From positions 1 through 15,830 of the forward strand of contig JADFWA010000413.1 of assembly GCA_015222855.1 (NCBI GenBank): 15,830 bases of DNA. The letters are read 5' to 3'. The notes below the pieces were generated by a model. The model made no database searches, was not told where the DNA came from, and was given only the letters and a program-made list of their open reading frames with translations. The stretch's first letter is position 1, and each line of letters starts with the position of its first letter. The position numbers and the translations under genes are program-made. Below, piece by piece: positions 1 through 7,426 of this stretch. This DNA comes from Pseudomonadota bacterium. Lineage in GTDB: Bacteria > Desulfobacterota > Syntrophia > Syntrophales > JADFWA01.

Positions 1-1
1 G

Positions 2-1042
2 GCAGAGGTGGAGCAGCGCCGCGCCCGTAGCGGCAATGTGCGCCTGATGCTACAGGAAACCGAGCGGTCGGGCCGACTCGTTATCGATACCCAGGATGTT
101 GCTTTTGCCTATGGCGGGCAGTCGATTCTCTCGGATTTTTCCACTACCGTTATGCGTGGTGACAAGGTAGGAATCATCGGACCTAACGGTTGCGGCAAGA
201 CTACACTGTTACGCGTCCTGCTGGGGGAAATCGAGCCGGACAGCGGGCGCGTGCGACACGGAACCCGCCTGCAGGTGGCCTATTTCGATCAGCTCAGGGC
301 TCAACTCGATGAAACCAGGACCCTGCAGCAAAACGTGGCCGGGGACAGTGATATGGTTTTTGTAAACGGCAACCCGCGGCATGTCATCGGCTATCTGCAG
401 GATTTCCTGTTTTCACCCGGCCAGATCCGGGCTCCCATCACCTCCCTTTCCGGTGGGGAGCGGAACCGGCTCCTCCTGGCCAAGCTGTTCACCCGGCCGT
501 CCAACGTGCTGGTCATGGACGAGCCCACCAACGATCTGGATGCGGAAACCCTGGAACTGCTGGAAGCCATGCTGATCGATTATACGGGAACAGTCCTGAT
601 AGTGAGCCATGACCGCACCTTTCTTAACAATGCCGTCACTTCCACGTTGGTCTTTGAAGATCAGGGTCGGGTGCGGGAATACGTGGGCGGCTATGACGAC
701 TGGCTGCGTCAGCGACCACAGGAGGTAGAATCTGCGCCTGGGCCGCAACCAAAAAAGACCAAACCCCGCAGGGTGGACACCGGCCCCCGCAAGCTCACTT
801 TCAAGGAGCAGCGCGAGCTCGAGCAACTGCCGGACATCATCGAAGACCTCGAGGCGGGAAAGCGCACCCTTTTTGCCACCATGGCCGATCCCGCGCTGTA
901 CAAGACCTCCGGGGCGGATGTCGCTCGGTTGCAAGCCAGGCTTGATGAACTGGAGCGGGATCTGGAGGTGGCCTATGCCCGTTGGGAGCTGCTGGAAGAT
1001 CTGGCTCTCAAGATTGACGCATTCGTGAAAAGTCGGGCTTAG
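2..1042 (+). CDS. uup: ABC-F family ATPase, Uup-like (5'-truncated by window edge)
   Basis: This is the C-terminal part of a soluble ABC-F ATPase. The family acts on ribosomes or DNA and does not transport. Counting from the GTG codon at position 8, the visible part has Walker A GPNGCGKTT (residues 58-66), the signature LSGGE (147-151), Walker B VLVMDEPTNDLD (167-178) and the H-loop VSHDR (199-203). This is therefore the second ABC domain. A lysine- and proline-rich linker and a charged, coiled-coil-like tail (about 260-340) follow, as in Uup. The reading frame is open to the window edge and begins inside the inter-domain linker, so the first ABC domain and the real start lie upstream; GTG at 8 is not the start. 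The gene is clearly more GC-rich than its neighbours. EttA or another ABC-F subtype is less likely because of the long C-terminal domain. Confidence 0.93.
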   Translation, partial: AEVEQRRARSGNVRLMLQETERSGRLVIDTQDVAFAYGGQSILSDFSTTVMRGDKVGIIGPNGCGKTTLLRVLLGEIEPDSGRVRHGTRLQVAYFDQLRAQLDETRTLQQNVAGDSDMVFVNGNPRHVIGYLQDFLFSPGQIRAPITSLSGGERNRLLLAKLFTRPSNVLVMDEPTNDLDAETLELLEAMLIDYTGTVLIVSHDRTFLNNAVTSTLVFEDQGRVREYVGGYDDWLRQRPQEVESAPGPQPKKTKPRRVDTGPRKLTFKEQRELEQLPDIIEDLEAGKRTLFATMADPALYKTSGADVARLQARLDELERDLEVAYARWELLEDLALKIDAFVKSRA

Positions 1043-1048
1043 CGAACA

Positions 1049-1151
1049 TGTCATTTCGATCATCTGGAGCAATCTTTGTTTCTCAATATATTAAATGCCT
1101 AAGATTTCTCGCGGAGTTTATGCTGAGCGAAGCGTAGTGCTTGAAATGACA
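1049..1151. repeat. MITE-like fold-back repeat with TGTCATTTC termini
   Basis: The segment starts with TGTCATTTCGA (1049-1059) and ends with TTGAAATGACA (1141-1151), which are near-perfect inverted termini about 100 bp apart. The inside carries imperfectly complementary stretches such as AGATTTCTCGCGGAG and GAGCGAAGCG. Intergenic repeats with these termini recur in many anaerobic proteobacterial genomes, to my knowledge. There is no open reading frame of note. It starts seven bases after the uup stop codon. Confidence 0.6.
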
Positions 1152-1178
1152 AATTAATGCAAGTTACTTCCCGTTATA

Positions 1179-1208
1179 ATGCCACAAGGTGGCATAGTAG
1201 GGCTTTTT
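1179..1208 (+). terminator. Possible weak terminator hairpin
   Basis: ATGCCAC and GTGGCAT form a perfect 7-bp stem with a 3-base loop (1179-1195), and a run of five T lies at about 1204-1208. The run is eight bases beyond the stem, so an intrinsic terminator for uup is possible but weak. Confidence 0.25.
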
Positions 1209-1276
1209 ACGAAACCATCTTCTCTATTGGTGCCTGATCCTTTTGGCTGCATGGCGCATGCGTCTTAGGATAAAAG

Positions 1277-1313
1277 TAATTGGGGACGGAAAAATGTTAC
1301 CCGTCCCCAATTA
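1277..1313. repeat. REP-like perfect palindrome in the convergent uup/thiolase gap
   Basis: TAATTGGGGACGG (1277-1289) and its exact complement CCGTCCCCAATTA (1301-1313) form a 13-bp stem around an 11-base loop. Palindromes with this GGGGACGG core resemble the REP sequences mobilised by REP-associated (IS200-like) transposases; that link is from memory. It lies 35 bp past the thiolase stop on the - strand, so it may also stabilise or end that transcript. The T-run on the - strand side is only four bases long. Confidence 0.6.
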
Positions 1314-1348
1314 TCTTAAGAAGAATTTCTGTAAAGAGTGTAGACCCC

Positions 1349-2536
1349 TTAAATCATCTCATAAATGCCTGCAGCTCCCATACCGCCGCCTATGCACATG
1401 GAAACAATGCCCCTTTTTGCCTTCCGTCTCTTCATCTCATGCAGAAGCTGGGCAGTCAGCTTGGCTCCGGTACATCCCAGGGGATGCCCGAGGGCGATGG
1501 CGCCGCCATTCGGATTGATATCACCCGCTTTATACCTGTCTTCCAGGCCGAGTTTCCTGACACAGTAAATCGCCTGTGAAGCGAAAGCCTCGTTGATCTC
1601 AAACAGATCAATATCTTTCGCTTTCAGTCCCGCCATTTTAAGGACTTTGGGAATGGCAACCGAGGGGCCTACACCCATCTCTTCCGGTTTGCAGCCTTCC
1701 ACGGCATAGTAGGTCAATTTCGCTATCGGCTTTAACCCGAGTTCCTTTGCCTTTTCAGCCGACATGAGGAGGGTAAAAGCGGCTCCATCGGTCATCTGTG
1801 AAGAATTTGCCGCAGTCACCAATCCACCCTCTTTGAAAGGGGATCTCAATTTTGCCATATTTTCCAGCGTCGCGGGCCATCTCACACCATCATCTATATC
1901 AAAGACAACTTTTTCTTTAACTCTTTTTCCCTTCTTGTCTACTTTATACTTCCACGCATGAACGGGAATAATCTCGTCCTTGAATTTCCCCGCCTTGATC
2001 GCCTCGTGCGCTCTCCGGTTGCTTTCCAGTCCAAACTTGTCCTGATCTTCCCGTGAGATATTATAATCCACGGCCACATTCTCCGCGGTAACCCCCATGG
2101 AAACGTAGGTGTTCGGCAAATCCCCCCATTCCGGATGTGGACGGAAGACACTGCCACCCATCGGTATGTGAGACATGGTCTCACAACCGCCTGCTATAAT
2201 AACCTCAGACCAGCCGGCGCTAACCTTCGCCGTGGCATCGGCAATCGCCTGGAGCCCTGAAGAGCAGAAACGATTGACCGTCATCCCTGAAACGGTAATC
2301 GGCAACCCGGCCCCCAGGGCCACAACCCTGCCCAGATTCATCCCCGTTTCCGCTTCGGGGAAGGCGCACCCACAAATCACATCATCCACATCTTTTGGCT
2401 TGAGTTTGGGTACCCTTTCCAGGAGTCCCTTCAATACCTGGATCCCTATCTCATCTCCCCTGGTCTGGGCAAGCCCTCCCCTTCTATAACGCCCCCCAGG
2501 GCTTCTTACGGATTCAACAATAACAGCGTCATGCAT
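1349..2536 (-). CDS. fadA: Acetyl-CoA C-acyltransferase (3-ketoacyl-CoA thiolase)
   Basis: A 395-residue thiolase, the usual family length, that cleaves 3-ketoacyl-CoA with CoA to acetyl-CoA and a shortened acyl-CoA. The nucleophile is Cys91 in NRFCSSG, the NEAF motif is present, His351 lies in GHPLGCTGA and the second catalytic Cys381 in SMCIGGGMG, so the active site is complete. The start chosen is the ATG at 2536 (MHDAVIVESV), because AAGGAGG sits six bases before it on the - strand. The frame extends nine codons further upstream to 2563, but that stretch contains the ribosome site. It is the last gene of a set reading TetR, acyl-CoA dehydrogenase, FadN-type enzyme, thiolase. A biosynthetic acetoacetyl-CoA thiolase has the same motifs; the context favours beta-oxidation. 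Confidence 0.93.
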   Translation of the reverse strand: MHDAVIVESVRSPGGRYRRGGLAQTRGDEIGIQVLKGLLERVPKLKPKDVDDVICGCAFPEAETGMNLGRVVALGAGLPITVSGMTVNRFCSSGLQAIADATAKVSAGWSEVIIAGGCETMSHIPMGGSVFRPHPEWGDLPNTYVSMGVTAENVAVDYNISREDQDKFGLESNRRAHEAIKAGKFKDEIIPVHAWKYKVDKKGKRVKEKVVFDIDDGVRWPATLENMAKLRSPFKEGGLVTAANSSQMTDGAAFTLLMSAEKAKELGLKPIAKLTYYAVEGCKPEEMGVGPSVAIPKVLKMAGLKAKDIDLFEINEAFASQAIYCVRKLGLEDRYKAGDINPNGGAIALGHPLGCTGAKLTAQLLHEMKRRKAKRGIVSMCIGGGMGAAGIYEMI

Positions 2537-2573
2537 GATAATCCTCCTTATTCTCATAATCACCCTCCCCTAA

Positions 2574-2622
2574 CCCCTCCCGTCACGTGCAGCGCAGGCG
2601 CTTGCGCCGCGTAAGGGAGGGG
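2574..2622. repeat. GC-rich fold-back repeat between fadN-like and thiolase genes
   Basis: CCCCTCCC (2574-2581) is exactly complementary to GGGAGGGG (2615-2622). Inside it, GGCGC-TT-GCGCC (2597-2608) makes a second tight hairpin. If the two genes are co-transcribed, this structure lies in the messenger just before the thiolase ribosome site and may act as a processing or stabilising element. There is no coding potential. Confidence 0.5.
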
Positions 2623-2677
2623 AATATTAGGTTGAAACCCCAGGGAAGAGGGAACTGTTAAGATATTTGCAAAGTTG

Positions 2678-2726
2678 TTTACTTTGTGCCTTAGCGCCTC
2701 TGTGCCTTCGGCACCTGAGTAGTTAC
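2678..2726 (-). repeat. Dispersed CTCAGCCAC-type repeat, copy A
   Basis: On the - strand the stretch reads GTAACTACTCAGG..., then GGCACAGAGGCGCTAAGG and CACAAAGTAAA. The same pattern recurs at 7236-7267 and 7396-7426. It starts directly at the stop codon of the FadN-type gene. GTGCC-TTC-GGCAC makes a small hairpin inside it. Confidence 0.5.
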
Positions 2727-5143
2727 TAATTACGCAACGGCCTTCCTGTAGTCAGCATGTGCATGATCCTGTCCTGAGTCTTCGGCTCACCCATAAGGCT
2801 CATGAAAGCTTCCCTCTCAAGGTCGAGTATCTCCTGTTCCGTAACCCTTGTACCCTCCGCGCAATCACCTCCTGAAATGACCTCTGCAAGCCTCTTTACC
2901 ACATGAACATCATAATCAGAGACGTAATTCCCATGCCTCATATTGAAGAGAATTGCATCACACATGCCCTTGAAATTGTCCCCCATAACAGGAATCATAG
3001 CGGGCTTTGGTTTCCTGTAGAACTTTGACAAACCGAGAACGACTTCCTTTGCATCCATAATCTGATGGTCTCGGTTGATACTGATGCCGTCCGTCTTTCT
3101 GATATAGCCCAGCTCTATCGCCTCCACAGCACTGGTCGCCACCTTGGCCATGCCTATATTTTCAAAGACCTTGGCATACAACGTCTGGAGGTTTAATCCG
3201 GCTTCAACGGCGCCGTCCGGTATCCCCTCTGTACAGCGCACCATCAGTTCTTTGGTACCACCTCCCGCAGGGATGACGCCAACACCTATTTCCACCAGTC
3301 CTATATAAGTCTCCCCGCAGGCCTGAACCCTTGCCCCGTGCATTGTAATTTCGCAGCCGCCGCCCAGAGCCATACCCGCCGGAGCGGTCACGACAGGCCT
3401 TTCCAGATATTTCATCTTCATATTGACATCTTGAAACATCCTAACCATCTGCTCAAGTATGTCCCAGTCCCCTTGCTGAGACGTAACAAGAACCTTGAAT
3501 ATATTGGCGCCCACAGAGAAATTGGTGCCATGATTGGCAACAACTATCCCCGCAAAGTCCTTCTCCACGATATCGCAACTATCGGAGATCATCTCCATGA
3601 CATCATCATCAATCGCGTTCATCTTGGTATGAAATTCGAGGCAGGCAACGCCGTCTCCGATATCCACGAGACTTGCGCCAGGGTTCGCCTTGATAACCTT
3701 CTCCCTTTCCTTCAGAGAGGGAAGCAGGATTATCTTGGGGCTCTCTTCCAGTTTTACATAGTCTTTCGCTTCGAAATCGTAGTAATACCTGCCATCCTCT
3801 TTTTTGAGATAAAAAGATTCACACCCTGCCTTCAACATCGCGGTGATCTGCTTGGGAACCTTCAATTTCAGCTTTTTCATCACCTCTACTGTTTCTTTTA
3901 CACCAATGGCATCCCACGTCTCAAATGGCCCCAACTTGTGATTGTAACCCCATCGCATTGCGTCATCAATCCCCACGATGTTGTCACATATCTCGGGGAT
4001 ACGGTTGGCGGCATAAATGAAATTCTTACAGAGATACTCCCTGACCACCTCCGCGGCGATATCTTTCCCGTTGAACAGGGCCTTCAGCTTTACCTCAAAT
4101 CTCTCTTCCATCTTCTTCGCGTCGGAAACGGAGTCAAATTTTGGTTTCTTGGGAGGCACATACTCCATCTTATTATAATCAAGTACCAGTTTGACCCTCT
4201 TTCCCTTTTCATCCTTCGTCCTTTTGTAGAAACCCTGTTTGGTCTTGTTCCCCAGCCACTTTTTCTCCATCATCTTCTTCATAAAGTCCTGCGGCACAAA
4301 CATATCCCTCATCTCATCATCCGGCACCGCCTCATAGAGATGATCCATGACGTGATAACCGATATCCAGACCGACCAGATCCATGGTTCCGCCTATTGAC
4401 GAACCAGGCCTGCCGACACCCTTGCCAATGACGGCGTCCAGCTCTTCCACTGTCAGACCCTTGTCCACCATGATTTTTATCGCATTTGAGATATCGAAAA
4501 CACCGATACGGTTGCCGATAAAATTGGGGACGTCCTTGCAGATGACCACACCCTTTCCGAGGACATCCTCACAGAACTTTGTCATGTAATCGACCACCTC
4601 TTTTTCCGTCTCCTCACCGGGAATGATTTCCAGGAGCTTCATATAACGGGGAGGGTTGAAAAAGTGGGTCCCCAGAAAATGTTTCTTCAGCTTCGCGCCG
4701 AAGTTGGCCGTAATATCGGCAATTGGCAGCCCCGATGTGTTTGTCGAAACGATGCAATTCGGTTTTACAACCTTCTCAACTCTTGCAAAGAGATCCTGTT
4801 TGATTTTCAGATCTTCAATAACCACCTCAATGACCCAGTCCACATCAGCCAGCCAGTCCAGATTGTCCTCCAGATTTCCGATCTTGACCATGGAGGCATT
4901 CTTTTTGGAATAAAAACTGGCAGGTTTGGATTTTAATATACCGGCCAATCCATTTGCAGCAAAGCTGTTTCGCCATTCTGGGCTCTCCTTCGTCAGACCC
5001 TTTTTCTTGTCATCATCTGTGAATTTAAAGGGTATGATGTCCAGAAGTACCGACTCAATCCCCGCATTTGCCAGGTGAGCGGCAATAGCGGCGCCCATGA
5101 CTCCTGCCCCCAGGACAGCAGCTTTCTTAATTTTATATGACAT
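2726..5143 (-). CDS. fadN: 3-hydroxyacyl-CoA dehydrogenase / enoyl-CoA hydratase, FadN type
   Basis: An 805-residue two-activity enzyme of beta-oxidation: it hydrates 2-enoyl-CoA and oxidises 3-hydroxyacyl-CoA with NAD. The order is dehydrogenase first and crotonase second, as in Bacillus FadN and opposite to E. coli FadB. The NAD-binding loop is GAGVMG (12-17), the catalytic His160 is in THFFNPP and Glu172 in LLEIIPG. The crotonase half starts near 490, with oxyanion loop FSVGANI (542-548) and the two expected glutamates, Glu598 in ALGGGCE and Glu618 in LVEIGVG, so both active sites look intact. The ATG at 5143 follows AAGGAGG at good spacing. About 200 bp of repeats separate it from the acyl-CoA dehydrogenase upstream. 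A non-decarboxylating role in syntrophic fatty-acid oxidation fits the context; the chain-length range cannot be read from sequence. Confidence 0.93.
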   Translation of the reverse strand: MSYKIKKAAVLGAGVMGAAIAAHLANAGIESVLLDIIPFKFTDDDKKKGLTKESPEWRNSFAANGLAGILKSKPASFYSKKNASMVKIGNLEDNLDWLADVDWVIEVVIEDLKIKQDLFARVEKVVKPNCIVSTNTSGLPIADITANFGAKLKKHFLGTHFFNPPRYMKLLEIIPGEETEKEVVDYMTKFCEDVLGKGVVICKDVPNFIGNRIGVFDISNAIKIMVDKGLTVEELDAVIGKGVGRPGSSIGGTMDLVGLDIGYHVMDHLYEAVPDDEMRDMFVPQDFMKKMMEKKWLGNKTKQGFYKRTKDEKGKRVKLVLDYNKMEYVPPKKPKFDSVSDAKKMEERFEVKLKALFNGKDIAAEVVREYLCKNFIYAANRIPEICDNIVGIDDAMRWGYNHKLGPFETWDAIGVKETVEVMKKLKLKVPKQITAMLKAGCESFYLKKEDGRYYYDFEAKDYVKLEESPKIILLPSLKEREKVIKANPGASLVDIGDGVACLEFHTKMNAIDDDVMEMISDSCDIVEKDFAGIVVANHGTNFSVGANIFKVLVTSQQGDWDILEQMVRMFQDVNMKMKYLERPVVTAPAGMALGGGCEITMHGARVQACGETYIGLVEIGVGVIPAGGGTKELMVRCTEGIPDGAVEAGLNLQTLYAKVFENIGMAKVATSAVEAIELGYIRKTDGISINRDHQIMDAKEVVLGLSKFYRKPKPAMIPVMGDNFKGMCDAILFNMRHGNYVSDYDVHVVKRLAEVISGGDCAEGTRVTEQEILDLEREAFMSLMGEPKTQDRIMHMLTTGRPLRN

Positions 5144-5201
5144 ATCATTCCTCCTTTTCAGGCACTTAATTCTGAAATTTAAAATTTAGCATTCAACATT
5201 T

Positions 5202-5216
5202 CCCGGCCTGGCCGGG
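5202..5216. repeat. Palindrome CCCGGCC-T-GGCCGGG, copy 1
   Basis: A perfect 7-bp stem with a single-base centre, followed on the + strand by TTTTAG. An almost identical copy occurs at 5321-5335, and the two flank the heptad array of 5261-5320. Confidence 0.6.
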
Positions 5217-5260
5217 TTTTAGTTCCTTAATTGTAAAGTTCTTGCAAAAATGGCAAAAGC

Positions 5261-5320
5261 CTTTGAGCTTTGAGCTTTCAGCTTTGAACTCTGAACTTTG
5301 AACTCTGAACTTTGAACTCT
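5261..5320. repeat. Heptameric tandem array (CTTTGAA/CTCTGAA)
   Basis: Eight consecutive 7-bp units with no phase slip: CTTTGAG, CTTTGAG, CTTTCAG, CTTTGAA, CTCTGAA, CTTTGAA, CTCTGAA, CTTTGAA, then a partial CTCT. It lies in the gap between the acyl-CoA dehydrogenase and FadN-type genes. Related heptad tracts occur at 8724-8780, 10912-10995 and 15629-15726. Unlike CRISPR there are no spacers. Confidence 0.85.
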
Positions 5321-5335
5321 TCCGGCCTGGCCGGG
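5321..5335. repeat. Palindrome CCGGCC-T-GGCCGG, copy 2
   Basis: The core and the following GTT match copy 1 at 5202-5216, giving a 16-bp direct repeat (5203-5218 and 5322-5337) around the heptad array. It lies just past the stop codon of the acyl-CoA dehydrogenase on the - strand and could form a stable hairpin in the messenger. Confidence 0.6.
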
Positions 5336-5342
5336 TTAAGGA

Positions 5343-7208
5343 TTAAGACCCAAACGATTCTTCCAGCATCTCAATGGGAACCTTATCTCCCAATCCAATG
5401 GCCTTGCACCTGCCACTGATCGTGGGAAGTATATTGGTCGCAAAGTACTTCGCCGAGGCAATCTTTCCCTGATAGAATGCAACCTCTGAATTTTCCCGCG
5501 CCAGGGCGCGCTGCCCGGCCTTTGAACCATCCGCACCCGCTTCCGCGTAGATGGCGTCCAGCTTTTCACAAGCTATCCCTGCCGCCTGCATCAGTTGCCA
5601 TCCAACGGCAAGATCGCCCAGAATCATCAGGTAAGGTCTCGCGTTCAAGATAGGAATTATAAGGCCGGCGCTCTTGGCCCATTTGCCGAATTGCTCCGTC
5701 AGACCGGCCACGGCTCCATAGGCCTCTTCAAGATGCACGACGTAGGCCTTCAGCTCTTCAATCTTCTTGATCTTCCCAACGGTGCCGGCAATTTCGCCAA
5801 AAAAGGCTTTTACATTCGCGCCCTTGTTCTGAGCCAGTTTCCTGCCGACAAGATCGAGCGCCTGAATGCCGTTTGTCCCCTCGTAAAGGCAGGCGATCTT
5901 ACAATCTCTCATATACTGTTCAACCGGATATTCAGAAATGTAGCCATAGCCGCCATATACATCGATCGCGAGCGAGCATATCTCCACGCCCATGTCCGAA
6001 CAGAAGGCCTTACAGACAGGTGTCAGGACTTCAACAAATCCTTCCCATCTTTTCTTTTCCTCTTTGGTTTCGGCAATCCCCTCCATATCGATACAGTAGG
6101 CGACGAAACCGTTCAACGCCCTCATACCTTCCACATAGGCCTTCATCCAGAGAAGCATCCGCCTTACATCGGGATGCTGAATAATGGGAACGGATGCGGC
6201 ATTGGGGTTCGTAAACTCCCATATCGGCTTGCTCTGCACCCTTTCCTTTGCATATTGCAGCGCGTGTCCGTAAGCGGCGGTAGCGTGACCCAGACCCTGC
6301 ATCCCGACTTCCAGCCTCGCTTCATTCATCATCTGGAACATGATTTTCATGCCCTTGCGTTCCTCACCCAGAAGCTCCCCGATACAATTCCCATCCTCGC
6401 CAAAATTCAGCGTAGCGGTGGCGGAACCCTTGATCCCCATTTTATGCTCGATGTTTCCTGTTATGACATCGTTAAGCTCACCCAGGGAGCCGTCATCATT
6501 CACCCTGTATTTGGGTACAATAAAGATGGAAATCCCTCCGGTGCCCGGGGGATCCCCCTCGATCCTGGCAAGTACGGGATGAATGTTATTCGGAGTAAGG
6601 TCATGATCTCCGGAGGAGATAAAACTCTTTGTACCCGTGATGCTGAACGTGCCGTCGGGCAGTCTCTTTGCCGTTGTCCTTATGGCGCCAAGATCACTGC
6701 CGGACCCTGGCTCGGTGAGACACATGGTGCCGCCCCATTCACCGGTATACATCCTGTACATATACTTATTCTTCTGCTCTTCAGTGCCATATTTCTCAAT
6801 CAATCCGGCTGCCCCTGCGGTAAGACCGGGGTACATCATGAAGGCAAAGTTGGCCGCATTGAAACATTCAGCACAGCTCATCCAGACCGACATCGGCATC
6901 CCCTGCCCTCCCACTTCGGGATCTTTAATGGCACAAATCCAACCGGCCTCACAAAATTTCTTATAGGCATCATGAAAACAGGCAGGCACGGAAACCTTTC
7001 CATCCTTAAAGGTACACCCCTCCTTATCACCGACATCATAAGTCGGAAGAATCACATCCACCGCCATCTTTTCAGCCTCACCCAGCATCATGTCCACGAC
7101 GTCTCTGGAGTAGTCGCCATATTTCTCATATGCAAAAAGCTTTTCAACTCCAAGCTGTTCGTAGAGAAGAAACTTCTGATCTCTTACGCTTACCAAAGAA
7201 TTACCCAT
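5343..7208 (-). CDS. fadE: Acyl-CoA dehydrogenase, long (about 620-residue) FadE type
   Basis: A 621-residue flavoprotein that introduces the 2,3-double bond into acyl-CoA and hands electrons to electron-transferring flavoprotein. It has the FAD/substrate signature CLTEPGSGSDL (163-173) and SITGTKSFISSG (189-200), MGIKGSATATLNF (257-269), and the catalytic base Glu443 in CLYEGTNGIQALD. The extra C-terminal region beyond about residue 460 is typical of the roughly 600-residue bacterial enzymes (Bacillus FadE, AcdA class), not of the 380-residue short-chain enzymes. The ATG at 7208 follows AAGGAGG with a short spacer. It is flanked on both sides by repeat-filled gaps. No electron-transferring flavoprotein gene is visible here, so its electron acceptor must be encoded elsewhere. 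FadE is used here in the Bacillus sense. Confidence 0.92.
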   Translation of the reverse strand: MGNSLVSVRDQKFLLYEQLGVEKLFAYEKYGDYSRDVVDMMLGEAEKMAVDVILPTYDVGDKEGCTFKDGKVSVPACFHDAYKKFCEAGWICAIKDPEVGGQGMPMSVWMSCAECFNAANFAFMMYPGLTAGAAGLIEKYGTEEQKNKYMYRMYTGEWGGTMCLTEPGSGSDLGAIRTTAKRLPDGTFSITGTKSFISSGDHDLTPNNIHPVLARIEGDPPGTGGISIFIVPKYRVNDDGSLGELNDVITGNIEHKMGIKGSATATLNFGEDGNCIGELLGEERKGMKIMFQMMNEARLEVGMQGLGHATAAYGHALQYAKERVQSKPIWEFTNPNAASVPIIQHPDVRRMLLWMKAYVEGMRALNGFVAYCIDMEGIAETKEEKKRWEGFVEVLTPVCKAFCSDMGVEICSLAIDVYGGYGYISEYPVEQYMRDCKIACLYEGTNGIQALDLVGRKLAQNKGANVKAFFGEIAGTVGKIKKIEELKAYVVHLEEAYGAVAGLTEQFGKWAKSAGLIIPILNARPYLMILGDLAVGWQLMQAAGIACEKLDAIYAEAGADGSKAGQRALARENSEVAFYQGKIASAKYFATNILPTISGRCKAIGLGDKVPIEMLEESFGS

Positions 7209-7235
7209 AATAACCTCCTTTTCTATTTGCTTGTT

Positions 7236-7267
7236 GCTACTCAGCCACTAAAACACAAAGGCGCTAA
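7236..7267 (+). repeat. Dispersed CTCAGCCAC-type repeat, copy B
   Basis: GCTACTCAGCCACTAAAAC followed by ACAAAGGCGCTAA on the + strand. It is in inverted orientation to copy C at 7396-7426 and to copy A at 2678-2726. Copies B and C bracket the fold-back of 7283-7361. Confidence 0.5.
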
Positions 7268-7282
7268 TTGTCGCTCCGCTCC

Positions 7283-7361
7283 GATGCTAGATGCTTGATA
7301 CTGGATGAGATTTCACCTGTAGCTAAATCCTTAGGGTATCCAGTATCCAGCATCCAGCATC
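7283..7361. repeat. Fold-back of GATGCTGGATACTGGAT type
   Basis: The left arm (7283-7308, beginning GATGCTAGATGC) is complementary to the right arm (7336-7361, ending AGCATCCAGCATC) over about 25 bp with only a few mismatches, around a loop of about 27 bases. The arms themselves are built of GATNCTGGAT-like short units. The site is between the TetR gene and the acyl-CoA dehydrogenase gene. Confidence 0.65.
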
Positions 7362-7388
7362 CTGTATCGAGCATCCTGTATCGAGCAT
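7361..7388. repeat. Perfect 14-bp tandem duplication
   Basis: CCTGTATCGAGCAT occurs twice back to back (7361-7374 and 7375-7388) at the right edge of the fold-back. An exact duplication suggests recent slippage or active expansion. Confidence 0.8.
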
Positions 7389-7395
7389 CCATTTT

Positions 7396-7426
7396 CTCCT
7401 TGGTGCCTTGGTGGCTGAATAGTTAC
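7396..7426 (-). repeat. Dispersed CTCAGCCAC-type repeat, copy C
   Basis: On the - strand it reads GTAACTATTCAGCCACCAAG and then GCACCAAGGAG. It overlaps the TAA stop codon of the TetR gene, just as copy A abuts the stop codon of the FadN-type gene. Confidence 0.5.

Noticed and set aside
413..1072. 219-codon open frame on the - strand opposite uup
   Set aside because: Antisense to a clear ABC-F domain; its sequence has no family features.
1243..1579. Short open frames on the + strand across the REP-like palindrome and the thiolase end
   Set aside because: They run into the antisense of the thiolase and show no ribosome site or recognisable domain.
3338..4399. 353-codon open frame on the + strand opposite the FadN-type gene
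   Set aside because: Antisense shadow of a well-supported enzyme, histidine- and leucine-rich without motifs, and no ribosome site seen.
5261..5320. Possible CRISPR array
   Set aside because: The units are 7 bp and contiguous with no unique spacers, and no cas genes are present.
5595..7298. 567-codon open frame on the + strand opposite the acyl-CoA dehydrogenase
   Set aside because: It is antisense to a gene with complete catalytic motifs, contains no recognisable domain, and is explained by the codon bias of the real gene.
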